49,977 bases of DNA from Thauera sp. (GTDB lineage Bacteria; Pseudomonadota; Gammaproteobacteria; Burkholderiales; Rhodocyclaceae). Shown here in pieces: positions 17,292 to 26,002 of the stretch (position 1 is the stretch's first letter; each line of letters begins with the position of its first letter). The position numbers were made by a program, and so were the translations under genes. The stretch is from assembly GCA_030603925.1 (NCBI GenBank), contig JAUVWV010000003.1, forward strand, positions 1 through 49,977, given 5' to 3'. Under the pieces are notes generated by a model that saw only the letters and a program-made list of their open reading frames with translations, ran no database searches and was not told where the DNA came from.

Positions 17292-18668
17292 ATGCACGCT
17301 GCCGGCCCCGCCCCCGCCTCCCCGCAATCGATCAAGAGCCGCTTCCTGCGTTTCTCGGCGGTCATGTCGGTGGTGCTGCTGCTCGCCTTCGGTGCCCTGC
17401 TCGGCGTGCAGCTGCATATCCAGCGCGGTGTCGCGGCGGTGGAGCGCGACCACCTGCCGCAGTGGCGCGCAGCCCTGCAGCTGGAGATCGACATCCGCGC
17501 ACTCAGCCTGCAGGTCGCGCGCATTCCGCTGTCGCTGACCCATGCCGAGGCACGCACGCTGCGCGACCGCGTTGACGACGGCCTCGCGCTGATTACCGAC
17601 ACCCTTGCCGCAAGCCTGCCGGCGAACGATGGGAGTGCGGCACGCAAGGCACTGGCGCTTGCGCTGGCGGACCTGCGCGCCACAGTCGAACTGGCGACCG
17701 GCACCACGGCCCTGCGCATCGAGCTCGCTCGGCAGGTGACCTCTGACACAAGCGTGATCGGCGCGATTGCCGCAACCCGCCGCGAGGAGCGCGATTTCGC
17801 CCGCCGCCTGGACGACATCGGCCTTGCGCTGGCCAGCCAGGCCAGCATCATCGCCTTCGACAATCACAAGCAGCTCGCTGCGGAATACGAGCACATCGCC
17901 CGCCTGCGCTGGCTGCAAAGCAGCTTGATCGTGATCGCTGCCTTGCTGGTCGGCCTGCTCATGCTGGCGCAGTACCGCCTGATCGACCGCCGCCTGCTGC
18001 GCCGCATCGCCCAGTTGCGCGACAGCATGACCGCCGGCGCGGTGGCGCCCGAACTGCTGAGCGCGGGCCGTACGCGCGACGAGCTGGACGCCATGATGAG
18101 CGAGCTCGCCGGTCTGCTCGACCGCCTGTCGATACAGAAGCACGAACTGGAACGCCTGGCGGCCAGCGACCCGCTGACCGGGCTGGCCAACCGGCGCAGC
18201 CTGCTGGACCGCTTCGGCTTCGAACTGGCGCGCGCGCAGCGCTACCGGCGCCCGCTCTCCGTGCTGATGATCGACATCGACCATTTCAAGCGCATCAACG
18301 ATACCTGGGGGCACGCGGCGGGCGACCAGGTGCTGCGCAGCATCGCCAACCTGCTGCAGGAGTGCACGCGGCACAGCGACCTGCTGTCACGTCACGGCGG
18401 CGAGGAGTTCCTCATGCTGTTGCCGGAGACCGACGCTGCCGCCGCCTGCGAACTGGCCGAGCTGCTGCGCACGCGGGTCGAGACCCTCGCCCTCGACCTG
18501 CCGCAGGGCAGCCTGGCGGTCACCATCTCGGTGGGCTGCGCCTGCCTGCGCGAGGGCGACAGCATCGATAGCCTGATCGAACGCGCCGATCTGGCGATGT
18601 ACGCCGCCAAGCGCAAGGGCCGCAACCGCGTGGAAGGCGACCCGACGCCGAGCGGCATCGGCAGCTGA
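17292..18668 (+). CDS. membrane-bound diguanylate cyclase (GGDEF)
   Basis: The 458-residue product has TM1 near residues 24-43 (SVVLLLAFGALLGVQL), a helical periplasmic region of about 170 residues and TM2 near 212-232 (SSLIVIAALLVGLLML). A HAMP-like or coiled linker leads to a GGDEF domain over the last 165 residues. The active site reads HGGEEFLML and an RHSD inhibitory site stands five residues before it. DPLTGLANRRSLLDRF opens the domain. It should make c-di-GMP with product inhibition. The periplasmic part resembles a four-helix sensor but I cannot name its ligand. It is divergent from the binding-protein gene, with about 120 bases between their starts. Confidence 0.9.
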   Translation: MHAAGPAPASPQSIKSRFLRFSAVMSVVLLLAFGALLGVQLHIQRGVAAVERDHLPQWRAALQLEIDIRALSLQVARIPLSLTHAEARTLRDRVDDGLALITDTLAASLPANDGSAARKALALALADLRATVELATGTTALRIELARQVTSDTSVIGAIAATRREERDFARRLDDIGLALASQASIIAFDNHKQLAAEYEHIARLRWLQSSLIVIAALLVGLLMLAQYRLIDRRLLRRIAQLRDSMTAGAVAPELLSAGRTRDELDAMMSELAGLLDRLSIQKHELERLAASDPLTGLANRRSLLDRFGFELARAQRYRRPLSVLMIDIDHFKRINDTWGHAAGDQVLRSIANLLQECTRHSDLLSRHGGEEFLMLLPETDAAAACELAELLRTRVETLALDLPQGSLAVTISVGCACLREGDSIDSLIERADLAMYAAKRKGRNRVEGDPTPSGIGS

Positions 18669-18682
18669 GGCGCCCACCGTCT

Positions 18683-20437
18683 TCAGCCCAGCGCACGCAG
18701 GCTGGCGAGCGGCGGGCGCGCGAGCAGGCGGCGCACGCCCAGCCAGCCGCCGGCCAGCACCCCGAGGGCACCCAGCAGCGCGCCGCTGGCCACCGGCAGC
18801 AGGCCGGGCAGGTAGTCCATGCGGAAGACCTGGTCGGCCAGCACCCAGCCGATGGCGCTGGCGCCGATGCCCGCGAGCACCCCGGCCACCGCCCCGAGCA
18901 CGAGGAATTCGGCGAGCAGGGCATGGCGCACCTGGCGGTTGCGCGCACCCAGGGTGCGCAGCATCGCCAGTTCGTACTCGCGCTCGTCGTGCGTGGCCTG
19001 CAGCGCCGCATACAGCACCACCAGACCGGCGGCCAGCGAGAAGCCGAAGACGAACTGCACCACCAGGACCAGCTTGTCCATCATCGCCTGCACCTGGGCG
19101 AGCACCGCGGCGATGTCGATCACCGACAGGTTGGGGAATTCGCCCACCAGGCGCGCGGTGAGCGCATGCTGTTCCGGCGGCAGATGGAAGCTGGTGATCA
19201 GGCTGGCGGGATGGCCGTCGAGCACGCCGGGCGAGGCGATGAAGAAGAAGTTCACCCGCATCGAATCCCAGTCCAGCTTGCGCACGCTGGTGATCGGCGC
19301 CTCGACGGTCTGGCCGGCAATCTCGAAGGCGACCACATCACCGAGCTTGAGCGAGAAGGTGCGCGCCAGGCCCTCCTCCACCGAAAACTGCGGCGTTTGT
19401 GCCTCGCCATGCCACTGCCCGGCAACCACCTGGTTGCCGCCGGACAGCCGGCTGCCGTAGGACAGGTTGAACTCGCGCTCGGCCAGCCGCCGCGTGCGGC
19501 GGTCCTCGAAGGCCTCCGGATCCACCGCCTGGCCGTTGATGGTGGTCATGCGCCCGCGGATCATCGGCAGCAGCTCGGGCTCCGCCATCCCCGCGGCGCG
19601 GAACACGCCGCGCACGCCCTCCTGCTGGTCGGGCTGGATGTTGATCACGAAACGGTTGGGGGCATCCGGCGGAGCGGTCTGGCGCCAGGTGTCGAGCAGG
19701 TCGGAGCGGATCAGGGTGAGCAGCAGCAGTGCGGTGAGTCCCACGCCCAGCGCGGTGGCCTGGATCACGCTGCCGCCCATGCGCCGGCCGAGCGCGGCGA
19801 GCCCGTAGCGCCAGCCGCCGGCCGGTCCGCCGGCGCGCAGGCGGGCGGCCAGGCCGAGCACCAGGCGCGCAGCGAGGGCGAACACGCCGAGCGCCACGCC
19901 GAAACCGCCCGCCACCATCAGGCCCAGGCGCAGGTCGGCGGCAATCCAGAAGATGATCGCCAGCAGGGCTGCGGCACCGGCCAGCCAGGCCGCGCCCGAT
20001 ACCGGCTCCACCCCGCCCAGTTCGCGGCGCAGCACGCGCAGCGTGGGCACCGCGCCCAGACGCAGCAACTGCGGCAGGGCGAAACCCACCAGCAGCACCA
20101 GCCCCACCGCCACGCCGTGGGCGAGCGGCAGCAGCGAGGGCGTGGGCAGGGAGGTGGCGACCACCTCGGCGAGGATGCCCGCCAGCACGAACTGGGTCAG
20201 CCAGCCGAGCGCCGAGCCGGCCAGTGCGGCGATCAGGCCGAACAGCAGGAATTCGCCGACGAACAGGCGCAGCACCTGCGCCTGCCCCGCCCCCAGGCAG
20301 CGCATCACCGCGCAGCCGTCGAGATGGCGCTGCATGAAGCGGCGCGAGGACAAGCCCACCGCCACCGCGGCGAGGATCACGGCGAGCAGGGCGGCCAGGC
20401 GCAGGAAGCGCTGCGCCTGATCGAGCGCGTCACTCAC
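18683..20437 (-). CDS. YbbP-type permease, C-terminal fragment (after the amber codon)
   Basis: This is the 584-residue 3' part of the interrupted gene. It holds a membrane bundle at its start (RFLRLAALLAVILAAVAVGL), the FMQRHLDGCAVMRCLGAG signature and a second membrane bundle. A large periplasmic region follows (about residues 250-420). It ends with the C-terminal FtsX-like membrane domain, containing YAALQATHDEREYELAMLR and LGARNRQVRHALLAEF. The first possible start is GTG right after the TAG, without a good ribosome site, so translation would depend on re-initiation or readthrough. Confidence 0.7.
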   Translation of the reverse strand: MSDALDQAQRFLRLAALLAVILAAVAVGLSSRRFMQRHLDGCAVMRCLGAGQAQVLRLFVGEFLLFGLIAALAGSALGWLTQFVLAGILAEVVATSLPTPSLLPLAHGVAVGLVLLVGFALPQLLRLGAVPTLRVLRRELGGVEPVSGAAWLAGAAALLAIIFWIAADLRLGLMVAGGFGVALGVFALAARLVLGLAARLRAGGPAGGWRYGLAALGRRMGGSVIQATALGVGLTALLLLTLIRSDLLDTWRQTAPPDAPNRFVINIQPDQQEGVRGVFRAAGMAEPELLPMIRGRMTTINGQAVDPEAFEDRRTRRLAEREFNLSYGSRLSGGNQVVAGQWHGEAQTPQFSVEEGLARTFSLKLGDVVAFEIAGQTVEAPITSVRKLDWDSMRVNFFFIASPGVLDGHPASLITSFHLPPEQHALTARLVGEFPNLSVIDIAAVLAQVQAMMDKLVLVVQFVFGFSLAAGLVVLYAALQATHDEREYELAMLRTLGARNRQVRHALLAEFLVLGAVAGVLAGIGASAIGWVLADQVFRMDYLPGLLPVASGALLGALGVLAGGWLGVRRLLARPPLASLRALG

Positions 20438-21172
20438 CTACGGACGGGCGTTTTCGATGCTCTCCACCGCCTGCCCGCGCCCCAGGTTCTGCTGCGCCCA
20501 GCGCGCATAGGCGTCCACCGCCTGCGGCGTGCCGGCCAGATGGAGGCGCCAGGTGGCGCGGCTGCCTTCCACCAGCAGGCCGGTGGCCGGCAGGTCGGCG
20601 GCGTTGAACATGGCGCGCGGCAGCAGGCTGAAGAAGTTCGCCCCGCGGTCGGATTCGAAGGTGATCATGCCGCCCACGCGGAACTCGATCATCCCCAGGC
20701 CGACCGTATCGCCCACCTGCACGCCGAGCTCGGCGAACAGCCGCTCGTCCAGCCACAGCTCGCCTGGCGCCGGTACACGCCCGGCCACCGCATCCGGCTG
20801 GTTGGGCCCGGGGGCGATGCGCACCGCGCCGCGCAGCGGGTAGCCTGCCTCGACCGCCTTCACGCCGGCGAGCACCGCGCGCTCCTCGGTACTGGCCATG
20901 CTGGTGAACAGCACCGTGCCGGTGCTGTCCAGCCCGCGGCTGCGCGCCTCGTCGATGAAGCGCGCCGGCCAGGCCTGGTCGGCGCGCAGCAGCAGGGCGC
21001 CGCCGAGCAGCAGGTTGGCCTCGCGATCCAGCCCGCGCCCGACCCGGTCGGCGAGGAAGCCGACGCTGGTCAGGCTGGCCACCGCGATCAGGATGGCGAG
21101 TCCGAGCAGGTGGAGTTCGCCGGCGCGCAGGTCGCGCAGCATCATGCGGAAGGCAAGGCGGAAGGCGTTCAT
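20438..21172 (-). CDS. YbbP-type permease, N-terminal fragment (before the amber codon)
   Basis: The 244-residue 5' part starts MNAFRLAFRMMLRDLRAGEL, typical of the family. One TM helix follows (LHLLGLAILIAVASLTSVGF), then REANLLLGGALLLRAD and most of the first periplasmic region. Alone it lacks all later membrane helices and is unlikely to work as a permease. It begins 19 bases after the M20 amidohydrolase stop, so the two probably share a transcript. Confidence 0.7.
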   Translation of the reverse strand: MNAFRLAFRMMLRDLRAGELHLLGLAILIAVASLTSVGFLADRVGRGLDREANLLLGGALLLRADQAWPARFIDEARSRGLDSTGTVLFTSMASTEERAVLAGVKAVEAGYPLRGAVRIAPGPNQPDAVAGRVPAPGELWLDERLFAELGVQVGDTVGLGMIEFRVGGMITFESDRGANFFSLLPRAMFNAADLPATGLLVEGSRATWRLHLAGTPQAVDAYARWAQQNLGRGQAVESIENARP

Positions 21173-21191
21173 CGGTGGGTGCCGCAGCGGT

Positions 21192-22367
21192 TCAGGTGTT
21201 CAACGGACCCAGGATGCGGCGCACCAGTTCCACCCAGTAGCCCACACCGGGCGGAATGATCGCGTCGTTGAAGTCGTAGTTGGGGTTGTGCAGCGTGCAG
21301 CCGCCCTCGCCCGGGCCGTTGCCGATCCACACGTAGGCGCCCGGTTTGTGCTGCAGGAAGTAGGCGAAGTCCTCCGCCCCCATGCTGGGGCGCATGTCGG
21401 TGCGCACCGCCTCCGCGCCGGCCACCGTGCGCGCCACCTCGGCACACAGCGCGGCCTCGGCGGCGCTGTTGATGGTCGGTGGATAGCCGCGCCGGTAGCT
21501 GAAGTCCACGCGCACGCCGAAGGCCGCCGCAATGCCCTCGCAGATGCGCGCCAGATGACGCTCGACGTGGTCCTGCACATCCTCGGAGAAGGCACGCACG
21601 GTGCCGAACAGCTGGGCGCGGTCGGGGATCACGTTATAGGCCTCGCCGGCCTGGAAGCCGGTCACCGACACCACTGCGGCGTCGATCGGGTCCAGCGTGC
21701 GCGAGACGATGGTCTGCAGCGCCTGCACCAGCGCCGCGCCGGCGGTGAGCGGGTCCTTGCCCAGATGGGGCATGGCGGCATGCGCGCCATGACCGACGAT
21801 CTCGATGTCGAAACGGTCGGCACTGGCCATCACCGGGCCCGCATGCACAGCAAAGTGCCCGGCGGGCATGCCGGGCCAGTTGTGCATGCCGAACACGGCC
21901 TCCATCGGGAAGCGCTCGAACAGGCCATCCTCGATCATCGCACGGCCGCCGCCCTCGCCTTCCTCGGCCGGCTGGAAGATCAGATACACCGTGCCGTCGA
22001 AGTCGCGCGCGGCGGCCAGCGCCTCGGCCGCGCCGAGCAGCATGGTGGTGTGGCCGTCGTGCCCACAGGCGTGCATGCAGCCCTGGTGGCGCGACTTGTG
22101 GGCGAATTCGTTGCGCTCCTGCATGGGCAGCGCATCCATGTCGGCGCGCAGGCCGATCGCGCGCAAGCCCTTGCCGCCGCGCACCACACCGACCACGCCG
22201 GTCTGCCCGATGCCGCGATGGACCTCGATGCCGAGCCCTTCGAGATGACGGGCGACCAGTTCCGCGGTGCGATGCTCCGCAAAGGCCAGTTCGGGGTGCG
22301 CGTGGATGTCGCGTCGGATCTCGGTCAGCTTCTGGTGGCTGATGCCGGGAAGATGGGGGGTGCTCAT
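21192..22367 (-). CDS. M20 family amidohydrolase (hippurate hydrolase / N-acyl amino acid hydrolase type)
   Basis: The 391-residue product is a zinc-dependent M20D peptidase-like enzyme. Metal-site motifs are MHACGHDGHTTMLLG near residue 105 and FQPAEEGEGGG near 140. The dimerisation domain carries HGAHAAMPH, and MGAEDFAYFL stands near the C-terminus. Such enzymes release an acyl group from N-acyl amino acids, for example benzoyl-glycine; the true substrate here is not shown. Start 22367 is preferred because AGGTGA lies five bases upstream and MSTPHLPG is typical; the track start would add 70 unrelated residues. It precedes the split ybbP by 19 bases. Confidence 0.9.
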   Translation of the reverse strand: MSTPHLPGISHQKLTEIRRDIHAHPELAFAEHRTAELVARHLEGLGIEVHRGIGQTGVVGVVRGGKGLRAIGLRADMDALPMQERNEFAHKSRHQGCMHACGHDGHTTMLLGAAEALAAARDFDGTVYLIFQPAEEGEGGGRAMIEDGLFERFPMEAVFGMHNWPGMPAGHFAVHAGPVMASADRFDIEIVGHGAHAAMPHLGKDPLTAGAALVQALQTIVSRTLDPIDAAVVSVTGFQAGEAYNVIPDRAQLFGTVRAFSEDVQDHVERHLARICEGIAAAFGVRVDFSYRRGYPPTINSAAEAALCAEVARTVAGAEAVRTDMRPSMGAEDFAYFLQHKPGAYVWIGNGPGEGGCTLHNPNYDFNDAIIPPGVGYWVELVRRILGPLNT

Positions 22368-22588
22368 GGCGTCACCTGGCGTTGATGGTTTTCTGCTGGA
22401 GTGGCCTATTACACCATGGCGGACGCCCGCCCGGCAGGCCGGAATGGTGCGCACCGAAAGCGGGCATGCACGGCGGCGGTGCATGCGGCCGCGCCCAGGG
22501 GGTGCGAAATCCGCCCGAACTGCCACACTTGCTTCATGGCGCGGGAATTGCTCGATGCCCCGCAACCCTTTCCGCAAAGGACACTTCC

Positions 22589-25500
22589 ATGTCGATCCAT
22601 GTGGCCCTGCATCACCTCACCCGCTACCGCTACGACCGCCCGATCGGGCTCGGCCCGCAGATCGTCCGCCTGCGTCCGGCGCCGCACAGCCGCACGCGCA
22701 TCCTGTCCTACTCGCTGAAGGTGCTGCCGGCCAAGCATTTCATCAACTGGCAGCAGGACCCGCAGTCCAACTACCTCGCCCGCCTGGTGTTCCCGGAGCG
22801 GACCACGCATTTCGACATCGAGGTGGACCTGGTCGCCGAGATGGCGGTGATCAACCCCTTCGACTTCTTCCTCGAGCCGCATGCCGAGCACTTTCCCTTC
22901 GAGTACGAGGCCTGGCAGCGCGAGGAACTCGCGCCCTACTTCAAGACCCTGCCGCTGACCCCGAAGTTCAAGGCCTATCTCGACGCGGTACCGCGCGACA
23001 AGAAGCAGAGCGTGAACTTCCTGGTGGACCTGAACCGCGAGCTCTACGAACACATCCGCTACCTGATCCGCCTGGAGCCCGGCGTGCAGACGCCGGAGGA
23101 AACCCTCGACAAGCAGTCCGGCTCCTGCCGCGACTCGGCCTGGCTGCTGGTACAACTGGCACGCCACCTCGGACTGGCGGCACGCTTCGTCTCCGGCTAC
23201 CTGATCCAGCTCACCCCCGACGTCAAGTCGCTCGACGGCCCGTCCGGTCCCGAGGCCGATTTCACCGACCTGCACGCCTGGTGCGAGGTGTATCTGCCGG
23301 GCGCCGGCTGGATCGGCCTGGACCCCACCTCGGGGCTGTTCGCCGGCGAGGGCCACATCCCGCTGTCGTGCACGCCCGAACCCGGCTCGGCGGCGCCGGT
23401 GAGCGGCGCACTGGACGAGTGCGAGGTCGAGTTCGAACACCACATGGCAGTCACCCGCATCTGGGAGGCGCCGCGCGTCACCAAGCCGTACAGCGAGGCG
23501 CAGTGGCTGGAGATCGAGTCCCTGGGTCACGCCATCGACGCCGAACTGCATGCCGCCGACGTGCGCCTGACCCAGGGTGGCGAGCCCACCTTCGTCTCGG
23601 TGGACGACCCGGACGGCGCGGAGTGGAACACCGCGGCGCTCGGCCCCGACAAGAAGCGCCTGTCCACCGAACTGTTCCACCGCCTGCGGCAGAAGTACGC
23701 GCCGCAAGGCCTGGTGCATTTCGGCCAGGGCAAGTGGTATCCGGGCGAGCAACTGCGGCGGTGGTCGCTGAACTGCTACTGGCGGCGGGATGGCGAGCCG
23801 ATCTGGGAGGATGCCCTGCTGATCGCCGACGAGCACACCAAAGGCGGCGCCGACGAGAAGCTCGCCGGACGCTTCCTGCACGCGCTCGCCGAACGCCTGG
23901 CACTCGATCCGCAGCACATTTTCCCGGCATATGAGGATGCCTTCTACTACCTGTGGCGCGAACGCCGCCTGCCGGTCAACGTCGACCCGTTCGATGCCCG
24001 CCTCGACGACCCGCTGGAGCGTGCCCGCCTGGCGCAGGTGTTCAGCCGCGGGCTGGACCGGGTCACCGGCCACGTGCTGCCGATCACGCGCGATCCGGCC
24101 GGTGGCTGGCAGAGCGGCAAGTGGTTCCTGCGCAGCGAGCGCTGCTACCTGATACCGGGCGACTCCGCGCTGGGTTACCGCCTGCCGCTCGACGCCCTGC
24201 CCTGGGTGGCGGAAAGCGACTACCCCTGGGTGCACCAGCCCGACCCCTTCGACCACTATCCGCCCCTCGCGCCGCATGCCGCGCTGCGCCGCCAGTACGG
24301 CCCCGCCGAAGCGGGACGCGGCGGCTTCCACAACGGCACTGCCACGACCCGCGCGCCTGGCACCGCGGCAAGCGCGGCGGCCGATGCGCGCCTGCGCACG
24401 CCGGCCAGACACGAATCGGCCGCCTGGATCACCCGCACCGCGCTGTGCGCCGAAGCGCGCGAAGGCACGCTGTACCTGTTCATGCCGCCGCTCGCCCGGC
24501 TCGACGACTACCTCGAACTGGTCGCCACGATCGAAGCGGTGGCAGCCGAGCTCGGCCAGACCGTACTGCTGGAAGGCTACGAGCCGCCGCGCGACCCGCG
24601 CCTGGCCCATTTCCGCATCACCCCGGATCCCGGTGTGGTGGAGGTGAACATCCACCCGGCGTCGAACTGGGACGAACTGGTCGAGCAGACCACCCACCTC
24701 TACGAAGCGGCTCACCTGTCCCGCCTGAGCAGCGAGAAGTTCATGCTCGACGGCCGCCACACCGGCACCGGCGGCGGCAACCACTTCGTGCTGGGCGGCG
24801 CCACGCCGGCCGATTCGCCCTTCCTGCGCCGCCCCGACCTGCTGAAAAGCCTGATCGCCTACTGGCACAACCACCCCTCGCTGTCGTATCTGTTCTCCGG
24901 CATGTTCATCGGCCCCACCTCGCAGGCCCCACGCATCGACGAGGCGCGCAACGACTCGGTGTACGAGATCGAGCTGGCCTTCCGCGAGATGGCGCGCCTG
25001 TGCACGCCGGGCGCCGAAGGCTGCCCGCCGTGGATGGTGGACCGCCTGCTGCGCAACCTGCTGATCGACGTCACCGGCAACACCCACCGCGCCGAGTTCT
25101 GCATCGACAAGCTGTACTCGCCCGACGGCCCGGCCGGGCGGCTCGGCCTGCTGGAGATGCGCGCCTTCGAGATGCCGCCGCACGCGCGCATGAGCCTCAC
25201 CCAGCAACTGCTGCTGCGCGCCCTGGTGGCGCGCTTCTGGAAGACACCCTACGAACCGCCCCGGCTGGTGCGCTGGGGCACCGAACTGCACGACCGCTAC
25301 CTGCTGCCGCATTTCATCTGGCAGGACTTCTGCGACGTCATCGACGAGTTGCAGGTGGACGGCTACCCGCTGCGCGCCGAATGGTTCACGCCGCACCAGG
25401 AGTTCCGTTTCCCGAAGTACGGCGACTTCGCGGTCAAGGGCATGAGCCTGGAACTGCGCGCCGCGCTCGAACCCTGGCATGTGATGGGCGAGGAAGGCGC

Positions 25501-25948
25501 GGGCGGCGGCACGGTGCGCTCTGTGGACTCCTCGGTGGAGCGCCTGCAGGTGAAACTCAGCGGCGCCCCACCCTCCCGCTACCGGGTGAGCTGCAACGGC
25601 GAGACGGTACCGCTGGTGTCCACCGGCACGGTGGGCGAATTCGTCGGCGGAGTACGCTACCGCGCCTGGCAGCCGCCCTCCTGCCTGCATCCGAGCATCG
25701 GCGTGGACAGCCCGCTGGTGTTCGACATCGTGGACACCTGGAACGAGCGCAGCCTGGGCGGATGCCAGTACCACGTGGCACATCCGGGCGGGCGCAATTT
25801 CGACACCTTCCCGGTCAACGCCTTCGAGGCGGAAAGCCGGCGCCTGGCGCGTTTCTTCCGCATGGGACACACGCCCGGACGGCTGCGCTGCGGGGAAGCC
25901 CGCATCAACCCGGAATTTCCGTTCACGCTAGACTTGCGCCAGTCCTGA
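22589..25948 (+). CDS. transglutaminase-DUF2126 fusion, predicted amidoligase
   Basis: The 1119-residue protein has an N-terminal transglutaminase N domain ([20 protein letters not shown]), then a transglutaminase-like core with an apparent triad Cys180 ([11 protein letters not shown]), His229 (DLHAWCEVY) and Asp245 (LDPTSG). From about residue 310 runs the DUF2126 region, with [27 protein letters not shown]-like sequence, [13 protein letters not shown] and [13 protein letters not shown]2126 has been predicted to be an amidoligase of the glutamine-synthetase-like fold. AAAGGA stands about seven bases before ATG 22589. No signal peptide is seen, so it should act in the cytoplasm. It opens a three-gene cluster with ATP-grasp and a second transglutaminase. 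The substrate is unknown. Confidence 0.88.
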   Translation: MSIHVALHHLTRYRYDRPIGLGPQIVRLRPAPHSRTRILSYSLKVLPAKHFINWQQDPQSNYLARLVFPERTTHFDIEVDLVAEMAVINPFDFFLEPHAEHFPFEYEAWQREELAPYFKTLPLTPKFKAYLDAVPRDKKQSVNFLVDLNRELYEHIRYLIRLEPGVQTPEETLDKQSGSCRDSAWLLVQLARHLGLAARFVSGYLIQLTPDVKSLDGPSGPEADFTDLHAWCEVYLPGAGWIGLDPTSGLFAGEGHIPLSCTPEPGSAAPVSGALDECEVEFEHHMAVTRIWEAPRVTKPYSEAQWLEIESLGHAIDAELHAADVRLTQGGEPTFVSVDDPDGAEWNTAALGPDKKRLSTELFHRLRQKYAPQGLVHFGQGKWYPGEQLRRWSLNCYWRRDGEPIWEDALLIADEHTKGGADEKLAGRFLHALAERLALDPQHIFPAYEDAFYYLWRERRLPVNVDPFDARLDDPLERARLAQVFSRGLDRVTGHVLPITRDPAGGWQSGKWFLRSERCYLIPGDSALGYRLPLDALPWVAESDYPWVHQPDPFDHYPPLAPHAALRRQYGPAEAGRGGFHNGTATTRAPGTAASAAADARLRTPARHESAAWITRTALCAEAREGTLYLFMPPLARLDDYLELVATIEAVAAELGQTVLLEGYEPPRDPRLAHFRITPDPGVVEVNIHPASNWDELVEQTTHLYEAAHLSRLSSEKFMLDGRHTGTGGGNHFVLGGATPADSPFLRRPDLLKSLIAYWHNHPSLSYLFSGMFIGPTSQAPRIDEARNDSVYEIELAFREMARLCTPGAEGCPPWMVDRLLRNLLIDVTGNTHRAEFCIDKLYSPDGPAGRLGLLEMRAFEMPPHARMSLTQQLLLRALVARFWKTPYEPPRLVRWGTELHDRYLLPHFIWQDFCDVIDELQVDGYPLRAEWFTPHQEFRFPKYGDFAVKGMSLELRAALEPWHVMGEEGAGGGTVRSVDSSVERLQVKLSGAPPSRYRVSCNGETVPLVSTGTVGEFVGGVRYRAWQPPSCLHPSIGVDSPLVFDIVDTWNERSLGGCQYHVAHPGGRNFDTFPVNAFEAESRRLARFFRMGHTPGRLRCGEARINPEFPFTLDLRQS

Positions 25949-26002
25949 CCCGCCCGCCGCTCCCCGGAGCGGCATTACTTTTGGCCGATACCCCACCCAC
26001 CC

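Larger units (their letters stand above)
18683..21172 (-). pseudogene. ybbP: YbbP-type ABC permease gene interrupted by one in-frame amber codon
   Basis: Both ORFs here are in the same frame and directly abut. The upstream part ends SIENARP, then TAG (20440-20438), then GTG AGT GAC GCG continues as SDALDQAQRFL. Members of this FtsX/MacB-type family, about 800-840 residues long, read through this point with a charged residue (Glu by memory of the family). A single GAG to TAG change would explain the split, and there is no frameshift. Joined, the product is about 829 residues with four membrane segments expected around each periplasmic region. It may be a pseudogene, a recent mutation or a sequencing error. 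The usual partner ATPase (YbbA) is not next to it. Confidence 0.8.

Noticed and set aside
18923-21259. 778-residue ORF on the plus strand across the ybbP region
   Set aside because: It is antisense to the split permease, which has clear family sequence; the plus ORF has none.
22409-25870. 1153-residue ORF on the minus strand
   Set aside because: It lies fully antisense to the transglutaminase-DUF2126 gene; its Q/H/A/R-rich composition is that of a GC-rich shadow frame.
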